From contig JAANXI010000008.1 of the NCBI GenBank assembly GCA_018263365.1, positions 1-5,171 on the forward strand: a DNA stretch of 5,171 nucleotides, in the 5' to 3' direction. The notes under the pieces are model-generated. The model saw only the letters and a list, made by a program, of their open reading frames with translations, was not told the DNA's origin and made no database searches. A program made the translations under genes and the position numbers. The stretch is from Fidelibacterota bacterium (GTDB lineage: Bacteria > Fidelibacterota > JAANXI01). Shown here piece after piece: positions 1-4,965 of this stretch (positions are counted from its first letter, which is position 1; each line of letters begins with the position of its first letter).

Positions 1-13
1 TTCCGATCTGGAC

Positions 14-277
14 ATGCACCAGCACACCTTTCGGAAACTGTGCGACGATATCAGTTCCGATATCGATGCCGAATTGTGCGACGAAGTCAAAGAACATCTG
101 AAGGAATGCCCGGACTGCCGGGTCTATGTAGACACTCTCCGGGAGACGGTCTATCTATACCGCGGTGATACGAAGATGGAAGAACAGGAGGGCGTGCCGG
201 CGGAGGTGTCCGATCGGCTGTTTAAAGTGCTCAAACTGAATGATATCAGGGAAAAACACAAAGGAGAAGAGTCATGA
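14..277 (+). CDS. Zinc-finger (zf-HC2) anti-sigma-factor-like protein, soluble
   Basis: The protein is small (87 aa) with an N-terminal zf-HC2/ZAS-type domain. I see C10, then H28-x3-C32-x2-C35 in the context EHLKECPDCR, which is the usual zinc-binding signature of anti-sigma factors that bind ECF sigma factors. The remainder (about 50-87) is charged and has no membrane helix, so the protein should be cytoplasmic, unlike membrane-anchored anti-sigmas. By family knowledge its partner would be an ECF sigma factor, which would have to lie upstream of the window. The stop overlaps the next start (ATGA at 274-277), so translation is probably coupled. The frame is open to the left edge, so the true start could be upstream of the ATG at 14. 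The domain looks complete from that ATG, but no ribosome site is visible. The domain call is strong; the sigma partner is inference. Confidence 0.8.
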   Translation: MHQHTFRKLCDDISSDIDAELCDEVKEHLKECPDCRVYVDTLRETVYLYRGDTKMEEQEGVPAEVSDRLFKVLKLNDIREKHKGEES

Positions 278-489
278 ATGAAAATAATATTGATCGATTT
301 ATCAGAGTGATACTCGGTGTAATCCTGCTGGCCCTTGCAATTTTCAGCCTGCAAGGTACCTTAGCCTGGATTATCGGGATTGTCGGCGGAATTGTGCTGG
401 TCACCGGCATTACAGGATTCTGCCTGATTTACAAGTTGATCGGCGTTTCCACGTTAAAGGGCAACTCGTCATCAAGCGAATCCCAGTGA
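274..489 (+). CDS. DUF2892 (YgaP-like) two-helix inner-membrane protein
   Basis: This 71-aa protein matches the DUF2892 family. It has an N-terminal N-x-x-x-DR motif (D7-R8), a first hydrophobic helix at about 9-26, a second at about 30-56, and the signature ending GFCLIYKLIGVST around C50. Most relatives read GFCPLY at that point; here the proline is Leu. The tail after residue 60 is a short Ser-rich stretch. In some proteins this membrane module is fused to a rhodanese domain (YgaP), but here it stands alone. The start is set by an AAGGAGAA ribosome site at 261-268 and by the 4-base overlap with the preceding gene. It also overlaps the following DUF1858 gene, so all three are surely one transcript. 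The molecular function of the family is not established. Confidence 0.88.
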   Translation: MNENNIDRFIRVILGVILLALAIFSLQGTLAWIIGIVGGIVLVTGITGFCLIYKLIGVSTLKGNSSSSESQ

Positions 490-704
490 TGGATAAGCTG
501 GCGATCTCCCGGGAGATGCTTATCGAAGATCTGGTGAAGCATTACCCGGATTCCGTATCGGTATTGATGGAGTACGACGTCCAGTGCATCGCATGTGGTG
601 AACCGGTGTGGGGAACGCTCGGTGAGAAAATCGAAAACAAAAACCTTGACTGGGACCCGATTCGGGAGGCGCTGGCGGAAGTCGGGCCGGTGGTATCTGA
701 GTAA
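489..704 (+). CDS. DUF1858-domain protein with CxxC motif
   Basis: This 71-aa protein consists of one DUF1858 domain. It opens with an I-S-R-E-M-L-I-E-D stretch, then YPDSVSVLMEYDVQC with C33-I-A-C36-G, followed by the typical P-x-W-G-T-L (39-44) and a C-terminal helix. The domain is also found at the N terminus of ScdA/RIC-type iron-sulfur repair proteins and beside redox enzymes. The two cysteines are likely metal- or thiol-active, but no activity is proven for stand-alone members. The ATG at 489 shares one base with the upstream stop (TGATG). A GTG at 486 would overlap by four bases and add one residue. There is no good ribosome site, which fits translational coupling. It is the last gene of the overlapping cassette, and a hairpin begins 17 bases after the stop. 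Confidence 0.85.
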   Translation: MDKLAISREMLIEDLVKHYPDSVSVLMEYDVQCIACGEPVWGTLGEKIENKNLDWDPIREALAEVGPVVSE

Positions 705-720
705 CACTCAATTGAATGCT

Positions 721-763
721 TCTTAAAAGATGCCATCTTTTGCGAAGATGGCATCTTTTAAGA
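721..763. terminator. Perfect 19-bp inverted repeat, probable bidirectional terminator
   Basis: The arms at 721-739 and 745-763 are exact reverse complements around the loop TTGCG. The inner stem GATGCCATC/GATGGCATC is flanked by AAAA on the left and TTTT on the right, the form of an intrinsic terminator that would work from either side. It sits 17 bases after the DUF1858 stop and 23 bases before the tlpA-like start, so it should end the cassette or reduce read-through into the next gene. Confidence 0.8.
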
Positions 764-770
764 CACAATA

Positions 771-780
771 AAGGATAGGA
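771..780 (+). promoter_or_regulatory. Ribosome binding site of the tlpA-like gene
   Basis: AAGGATAGGA is a purine-rich Shine-Dalgarno-like stretch ending six bases before the GTG at 787. It supports GTG as the start. Because only 23 bases separate the hairpin from the start codon, there is no room for a separate promoter after the hairpin. Confidence 0.65.
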
Positions 781-786
781 AAAACT

Positions 787-1296
787 GTGAAATATCTGCA
801 AAATCGCTGGGTAAAAATAGCATTGGTTGTTATTATCGGTGGCCTGTTTATCTGGCAAGTGACGGGGCGGACATCCGCCTCAGGCAAGGCCACGGATTTT
901 ACGCTGACGAACCAGCACGGGGAGAAGTTCAGTTTGAGCGATTACCGGGGCAAAGTCGTTATCCTGGATTTTTGGGCAACCTGGTGTCCGCCTTGTAAAG
1001 CCGAAATCCCGGGCTTTGTCGAACTCTATGACAAATATCAGGACGATGGACTAGAAATTATCGGTATTTCTCTTGACCGCGACGGATGGAATCCCGTGAG
1101 ACCGTTTCTGAAGGAGTACGGCGTGGAATATCCGGTGACCATCGGCAATCAACAGCTCACGGAGCAATACGGCAATATCCGGAGCATCCCGACGACTTTC
1201 GTCATTGATAAAAAGGGTGAAATCCGAAGGAAGTATGTTGGATTTCGGAAGGACAGTGTGTTCGAGAAAGATTTTTTAGCGTTGATCAAAGAATAA
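787..1296 (+). CDS. TlpA/ResA-family membrane-anchored thiol-disulfide oxidoreductase
   Basis: The 169-aa protein has a short basic N terminus, one membrane anchor at about 9-26, then an AhpC/TSA-Redoxin type thioredoxin fold facing the periplasm. The active site is W66-C67-P68-P69-C70 within DFWATWCPPCKAEIP. E73 sits where ResA has its conserved active-site Glu, and the cis-proline loop is SIPTT (P135). C67 and C70 are the only cysteines. Proteins of this kind reduce disulfides outside the cytoplasm, often in cytochrome c maturation. No ccm or res genes are in the window, so the substrate is unknown; the heme-c lipoprotein at 4212-4811 would be one possible client, which is inference. The start is GTG, supported by the ribosome site at 771-780. 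It lies downstream of a strong hairpin and ends at its own terminator, so it may depend on read-through from the upstream cassette. Confidence 0.93.
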   Translation: MKYLQNRWVKIALVVIIGGLFIWQVTGRTSASGKATDFTLTNQHGEKFSLSDYRGKVVILDFWATWCPPCKAEIPGFVELYDKYQDDGLEIIGISLDRDGWNPVRPFLKEYGVEYPVTIGNQQLTEQYGNIRSIPTTFVIDKKGEIRRKYVGFRKDSVFEKDFLALIKE

Positions 1297-1309
1297 CTCA
1301 AACTACAGG

Positions 1310-1350
1310 AGCGCTGCCAGTCCGGCTGCCGACTGGCTGGCAGCGCTTTT
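1310..1350 (+). terminator. Intrinsic terminator after the tlpA-like gene
   Basis: AGCGCTGCCAG (1310-1320) pairs with CTGGCAGCGCT (1337-1347) and runs into a T-stretch (1347-1350). The loop region can also form an inner stem, CCAGTC (1317-1322) with GACTGG (1331-1336), that extends the helix with a bulge. It begins 13 bases after the stop codon. Confidence 0.85.
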
Positions 1351-1443
1351 AGTGCCTCAATTTATCTCCAGTTCTCTTCGTATTTTCAAAGCGCCGAACA
1401 TTCCAACATCCCCGGTATCTGATAGCAAACGGCTATAACAGAT

Positions 1444-1570
1444 TTCAACACCTTTTCTCACTTTTAGTAATTACTCTACCCGATTCTCTCAGGTTCAACA
1501 CCTCACTCAGGGCCAAAAGTGATTAATCACCAGAAGGAAATTTCCTGATAATTGTTTATATTTTCAACAC
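1444..1570 (+). repeat. Three spaced TTCAACAC direct repeats
   Basis: TTCAACAC is found at 1444-1451, 1494-1501 and 1563-1570. The first two share ten bases (TTCAACACCT). The second and third are both followed closely by CTCAGG. The same word forms the right arm of the palindrome at 1640-1654. They could be half-sites for one DNA-binding protein; that is inference. Confidence 0.4.
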
Positions 1571-1639
1571 TCAGGTAATGGAGCCGGTAACAGCAATCAA
1601 TAGAGAGGAGCCCGGTACACTGTAAAACAAAAAATGACC

Positions 1640-1654
1640 GTTGAATTATTCAAC
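1640..1654. promoter_or_regulatory. 7-1-7 palindromic operator candidate (Fur-family-like shape)
   Basis: GTTGAAT-T-ATTCAAC is a perfect inverted repeat with seven-base arms and one central base. The central AATnATT is the part shared by Fur, PerR and Zur boxes, but the outer bases (GTTG/CAAC) do not match any of those consensus sites. It ends nine bases upstream of the -35 of the citrate synthase promoter, a position more usual for an activator than for a repressor. Confidence 0.4.
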
Positions 1655-1663
1655 AGCACGGAA

Positions 1664-1691
1664 CTGTCAGGCAATAGTACGCTGGTATAAT
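1664..1691 (+). promoter_or_regulatory. Sigma70-type extended -10 promoter for citrate synthase
   Basis: The -10 is a consensus TATAAT (1686-1691) preceded by TGG, giving an extended -10 element. The -35 is CTGTCA (1664-1669), four of six bases matching the consensus, with 16-base spacing. The start of transcription would be near 1698, giving a leader of about 104 bases before the citrate synthase ATG. I see no strong hairpin or recognised riboswitch in that leader. Confidence 0.65.
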
Positions 1692-1788
1692 ATTTGTTTT
1701 CATTATTACTACATTATTGTTTCTGGTGCAGACGATATTGCCGGCGGTTTGAATTCTCTCATAGTTGTAAACAATTAACGCCATCAGG

Positions 1789-1795
1789 AAAGGAG
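1789..1795 (+). promoter_or_regulatory. Ribosome binding site that fixes the citrate synthase start
   Basis: AAAGGAG lies six bases before the ATG at 1802. The reading frame is open back to a TTG at 1694, but that codon sits at the predicted transcription start and the extra 36 residues are Cys/Arg-rich with no resemblance to citrate synthase, so 1802 is the real start. Confidence 0.85.
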
Positions 1796-1801
1796 CCACC
1801 C

Positions 1802-3097
1802 ATGGCAAATATTTTCAAAAAGATGGAACTGATTCGATCGGACATTTGCAGTGAACGGTCTCTGCTGATCCAGGAAAAGGGCGATCGGCTGCTGGATACG
1901 ATCACCGTGCAGCAGGCCCACGGCGGAATGCGGGGCGTCAAATCCATGATTTGCGATACCTCGCTAGTGAAGCCGGGCAAGGGATTGATTATCCGGGGCT
2001 ATCCGCTGCTGGAGATCAAGGATCTCTGGCCGGAGGATGTGTTCATCCTGCTATTGACGGGCGAAAAACCCACCAAGGAAGATCGGGAAGACCTGCTCAA
2101 GGAATACGACAAGCGGGCGGAAATCCCTGATCAGATCGGAAGAGCGCTGCGCAGTATGTCGAAGGACAGCCATCCGATGACGATGCTGAGCACCGCCATC
2201 ATGGCGCTGGAAAATGAGAGCGTCTTCGATGAGAAGTACAACGAAGGCGTGCCAAAGAACGAGTACTGGAAGTATTATCTGGAAGATGCGGTCAATCTGT
2301 TGGCCAAACTTCCGGGGCTGGCAGCCGGATTGTATCGTATTAAATTTGACAAGGGCGACCCCATTCCGTGGACAAAAGGGATGGACTGGGGAGCAAACTA
2401 TGCCAACATGATGGGCATTGAGGACGAGGACTTCGCTGATTTGATGCGGCTGTATCTCATGTTTCATTGCGATCATGAAGGTGGGAACGTCTCTGCCAAT
2501 ACCTGCCACACGGTCGGTTCGGCGCTCTCCAATGCCTATTATTCCGTTTCGGCCGGCCTGAACGGTTTAGCCGGATTCCTCCACGGAATGGCCAATCAGG
2601 AATGTCTCCGGTGGGTGCTGCAGGTAATGGACAGGTTCGATGGCCAGGCGCCTAGCGAAGAGCAGCTGGAATCCTTCGCTCAAGAGACCCTGGAATCCGG
2701 ACAGGTGATACCGGGATACGGCCATGCAGTGCTCCGGGTAACCGACCCCCGCTTTGAGGGTTTTATAGAGTTCGGCCGGCAACATCTCCCGGATGATCCC
2801 GTATTCCAGACGGTGAATCGTCTGTATAAGGTGGTGCCCGATGTTCTGAAGGAATTTTCAAAGAAACGGGTCGAGCAAGGGAAATCCCCGATTGCGGATC
2901 CCTATCCGAATGTGGATGCCGGTTCCGGCGCCCTGTTATATCACTACGGTATTACCGAATTTGAATACTATACCGTGCTGTTTGGCATCAGCCGGGCGAT
3001 GGGAATGCTCTCACAGTTGGTACTCAACCGCGCCCTCGGCGTCCCGATTACCCGCCCGAAATCCGTGGGAACCAAGTACATCAAGGAAAACGTCTGA
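1802..3097 (+). CDS. gltA: Citrate synthase, eukaryotic/mitochondrial type
   Basis: This enzyme condenses acetyl-CoA with oxaloacetate to make citrate, the entry step of the TCA cycle, in the cytoplasm. The 431-aa protein aligns by eye with pig-heart citrate synthase nearly end to end, and not with the NADH-sensitive hexameric E. coli type. Catalytic residues are all present: H261 in LHGMANQE (pig H274), H308 in PGYGHAVLR (pig H320) and D372 in NVDAGSG (pig D375). The oxaloacetate-binding set is also there: H225 in HCDHEGGN, R317, R398 and R418. GMRGVKSMICDTS at 42-54 corresponds to the mitochondrial GMRGMKGLVYETS. The pig NVDAH is NVDAG here. Relative to pig it has about nine extra residues just before the NVDAG motif. 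The mitochondrial-type enzymes are usually dimers. It has its own promoter and terminator, so it is transcribed alone. The symbol gltA is used by function. Confidence 0.97.
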   Translation: MANIFKKMELIRSDICSERSLLIQEKGDRLLDTITVQQAHGGMRGVKSMICDTSLVKPGKGLIIRGYPLLEIKDLWPEDVFILLLTGEKPTKEDREDLLKEYDKRAEIPDQIGRALRSMSKDSHPMTMLSTAIMALENESVFDEKYNEGVPKNEYWKYYLEDAVNLLAKLPGLAAGLYRIKFDKGDPIPWTKGMDWGANYANMMGIEDEDFADLMRLYLMFHCDHEGGNVSANTCHTVGSALSNAYYSVSAGLNGLAGFLHGMANQECLRWVLQVMDRFDGQAPSEEQLESFAQETLESGQVIPGYGHAVLRVTDPRFEGFIEFGRQHLPDDPVFQTVNRLYKVVPDVLKEFSKKRVEQGKSPIADPYPNVDAGSGALLYHYGITEFEYYTVLFGISRAMGMLSQLVLNRALGVPITRPKSVGTKYIKENV

Positions 3098-3123
3098 TTC
3101 CTTCGGGAGACAGGATGCAATGC

Positions 3124-3154
3124 AAAAAAAGCCCGGCGACCGCCGGGCTTTTTT
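3124..3154. terminator. Bidirectional intrinsic terminator after citrate synthase
   Basis: GCCCGGCG (3131-3138) pairs with CGCCGGGC (3141-3148). Seven A residues precede the stem (3124-3130) and six T residues follow (3149-3154), so it can stop transcription from both directions. It starts 26 bases after the citrate synthase stop codon. Confidence 0.95.
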
Positions 3155-3265
3155 GTTTTGAGTGCGTGTATCTCTTTCATGGTATCAGTCCGAAAAGTTC
3201 AATACCTTCTATCCGTATATTATCGAATTGATTCCCGCAAAGACCGTGACTAAATTTCCGGCATT

Positions 3266-4195
3266 ATGGCGCATACTTCGTTGCTGGACTTCATAAAACA
3301 TCAGATCGAAAAAGTGGGGTTGTGGGCCCGGTACCAACTTTCGCCGGCCTTTGTCAACGCCCTGAAAGATTTTTTTGTCAACGATCGTGCGCCCAATCTG
3401 GCGGCGTCGTTAGCCTTTTTTGCGTTGCTTTCCTTTATTCCACTTGTGGTATTGGTAACCGCCAGTTTTGGCTACGTGATGGAAAGTTCCGAAGTGGCGT
3501 ACCAGCGCGTACTCGACCTGCTCACGCAAATTGCACCGCACTCGGTCTCCAGCACCTTTCCAATGATTAATGAGCTGATTTCGCTCAAATTCACCGCCGG
3601 ATGGATTGGCGCGGTGGTGTTGTTGTGGGCCGGCAGCCGGGTATTCGATATTCTGGAATCTGCACTGAACCGCGTCTGGACGCTCGAACGGGATCGGCCG
3701 TTTCTGCAAAAAACCGGATTAGCCGTTGTCCTTGTTCCCGGGATGGCGCTCTTTCTCGGGGCGTCCCTCGGGTTATCGGCCCTGTACAGCGTCTCCAAAA
3801 AAATCGAAATCCCGTGGCTGAATATCCGGCTGGAAGACATCCCGCTTTTTTGGAATCTCCTGGGAAATTTCATCCCGATATTTGTAAGTGTGGTTGGCTT
3901 TTACATCGTCTACAAATTGATCGCCGCCACGCGGGTGCATCCCAAAGATGCCCTGATCGGCGCGCTCACGGCGGGCGTCCTCTGGGAGATCGTGAAGCGC
4001 GGATACGACTACTGGGTGTCCAATATCTGGCAGGTGAGCGCCATCTTTGGCGGGCTCGGTACCCTGGCGATCTTCGTGATTTGGGTGTACCTCTCCTGTA
4101 TGATTCTGCTGTTTGGCGCCGAAGTGGCCTATAACTGGCAGATGGTCGAGGAAAACCGGGAACAGGATTTCGGGTATCCGGAGCCGGGCGTTTAG
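3266..4195 (+). CDS. YihY/BrkB-family inner-membrane protein
   Basis: This 309-aa polytopic membrane protein matches the YihY/BrkB family (once wrongly annotated as ribonuclease BN). Family marks are NLAASLAFFALLSFIPL at 44-60, ALNRVW at 133-138, and the C-terminal region with a G-rich loop (262-265) followed by FVIWVYLSCMILLFGAEVA up to 288. I count six hydrophobic segments at roughly 45-70, 112-130, 150-175, 200-220, 228-247 and 258-287, the usual number for the family. The molecular function is not settled; roles in transport or envelope integrity have been proposed. The ATG at 3266 is the only ordinary start after an in-frame stop at 3251, although no good ribosome site precedes it. The 110 bases between the previous terminator and this start should hold its promoter. 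A TATATTAT at 3216-3223 is a possible -10, but I find no matching -35. It converges on the heme lipoprotein gene. Confidence 0.92.
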   Translation: MAHTSLLDFIKHQIEKVGLWARYQLSPAFVNALKDFFVNDRAPNLAASLAFFALLSFIPLVVLVTASFGYVMESSEVAYQRVLDLLTQIAPHSVSSTFPMINELISLKFTAGWIGAVVLLWAGSRVFDILESALNRVWTLERDRPFLQKTGLAVVLVPGMALFLGASLGLSALYSVSKKIEIPWLNIRLEDIPLFWNLLGNFIPIFVSVVGFYIVYKLIAATRVHPKDALIGALTAGVLWEIVKRGYDYWVSNIWQVSAIFGGLGTLAIFVIWVYLSCMILLFGAEVAYNWQMVEENREQDFGYPEPGV

Positions 4196-4211
4196 CAATT
4201 TGAAGTGATTT

Positions 4212-4811
4212 TTAAAATTCGCGGTTGATCGTCACACTGATAACGCCGCGAAAGTCGTCTTCCTGGTAGCCGGTTGCTGCATCATGGGGATATTTTTCAT
4301 TTAGGACTGTTTGTACTTCCGGCGAGATTGACTTTGGATCACCGTGGCAATTCAGACATAAGCCCGCAACCTGCATCGGCTTGTAATATCGATAATATAC
4401 CGTGCTGCCGTGTTGGATTTTCTGCGCATAATTCGGTGGCAGTGAGTCCGACTGTGTGAGTACATCCCGAAAATATTTCAGCGCTGCTTCTTCGTACTCG
4501 TCTGGTCTGTTTTTGGGATTGCGAATACGGGAGGATGTGCGTTTGATCAGGATATTATCGCCAAGTTGCGCGCTGATTGACCGGGTAAGCGCCTGCGCCG
4601 TGTCCCGGCATACGGCGATACCATTTGCCGGTCCACCGTCCGAGACAGCTTTGAGTAGCGCCTGCTGCAAATTGGACACAAGTTGCTTTGCCGCGTATGA
4701 GCCAAGGGAGTCCAGTGTTGCCCGTTCGTCAGATGAAGGCTGACTCACTTTTGGTGAAGAAGTACAGCTGATGAGAGCAAACACCAGAATAAGTAAGTAT
4801 CCGCGTTTCAT
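4212..4811 (-). CDS. DUF3365 (Tll0287-like) c-type heme lipoprotein
   Basis: The 199-aa protein starts with a lipoprotein signal peptide: basic MKR, a hydrophobic core, and the lipobox L-I-S-C with lipidated C16. Residue +2 is Thr, not Asp, so sorting to the outer membrane is likely if the host follows the E. coli rule. The rest is a DUF3365 domain: GIAVCRDTAQ around C68, RTSSRIRNPKNRPDEYE at 91-107, YYRYYKPM, then the heme c site C152-L-N-C155-H156 and the closing YPHDAATGYQEDDFRGV. In the cyanobacterial Tll0287 structure the heme iron has a Cys as well as a His ligand, to my recollection; C68 would be the matching Cys. The fold is PAS-like, so it may act as a redox or gas sensor, but no function is proven. 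The start has a GAGGAA ribosome site (complement of 4821-4826). It ends 16 bases from the convergent YihY gene, with no terminator between. Confidence 0.92.
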   Translation of the reverse strand: MKRGYLLILVFALISCTSSPKVSQPSSDERATLDSLGSYAAKQLVSNLQQALLKAVSDGGPANGIAVCRDTAQALTRSISAQLGDNILIKRTSSRIRNPKNRPDEYEEAALKYFRDVLTQSDSLPPNYAQKIQHGSTVYYRYYKPMQVAGLCLNCHGDPKSISPEVQTVLNEKYPHDAATGYQEDDFRGVISVTINREF

Positions 4812-4965
4812 TTTACTAATTTCCTCTATTTAGGTGAGAGTATGATTGCCACATGCAGATTTCGGAGAATGTTTCTACCCATCGTACCGGGAGAACAATC
4901 TCGTGTTTAGCTCACATTTTCTCCTTGGTTTTCTGTTTTCACACAGCCTCCATGGCGCGTCTCTC
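4812..4965. other. Region upstream of the heme lipoprotein, no gene recognised
   Basis: This stretch should contain the minus-strand promoter of the DUF3365 lipoprotein, apart from the ribosome site at 4821-4826. A CATACT on the minus strand near 4840 is a weak -10 candidate, but I find no matching -35 and do not call a promoter. I see no repeats or strong hairpins here. Confidence 0.4.

Larger units (their letters stand above)
1351..1663. other. AT-rich non-coding control region with clustered short palindromes and TTCAACA repeats
   Basis: I see no convincing gene on either strand between the tlpA terminator and the citrate synthase promoter. What the stretch does hold is structured. There are perfect palindromes AGTAATTACT (1466-1475), GTGATTAATCAC (1519-1530), AGGAAATTTCCT (1535-1546) and GTTGAATTATTCAAC (1640-1654, one central base). 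The word TTCAACA occurs at 1444, 1494, 1563 and 1649, and the first two copies extend to the identical TTCAACACCT 50 bases apart. CTCAGG occurs at 1488, 1506 and 1570. A loose repeat of GGAGCC(C)GGTA occurs at 1580 and 1607. The arrangement suggests protein-binding sites in front of the citrate synthase promoter, though AT-rich DNA yields short palindromes by chance. Confidence 0.5.

Noticed and set aside
740..769. Promoter overlapping the hairpin (TTGCGA with CACAAT, 18-base spacing) for the tlpA-like gene
   Set aside because: Each element matches only four of six bases, and transcription would begin within the ribosome binding site.
1519..1530. GTGATTAATCAC as a CRP/FNR site
   Set aside because: The TGA and TCA halves are four bases apart, while CRP and FNR sites have six, so the spacing is wrong for that family. 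I kept it only as a palindrome.
1444..1655. CRISPR-like or iteron-origin array from the TTCAACA repeats
   Set aside because: The repeats are only 7-10 bases, the spacing is irregular (50, 69 and 86 bases), and no Cas, Rep or DnaA-box features are nearby.
1694..1801. N-terminal extension of citrate synthase from a TTG codon (36 extra residues)
   Set aside because: It starts at the predicted transcription start, has no ribosome site, and encodes a Cys/Arg-rich stretch unlike any citrate synthase. The ATG at 1802 has a strong AAAGGAG site.
2051..2509. 152-aa minus-strand reading frame inside citrate synthase
   Set aside because: It lies wholly antisense to a well-supported gene and resembles no protein family. 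It is a by-product of GC-biased third positions.
3601..4198. Long plus-strand (3601-4134) and minus-strand (3773-4198) frames within the YihY gene
   Set aside because: Both overlap a clear membrane protein in another frame. Their translations are Arg/Gly/His-rich without domain signs.
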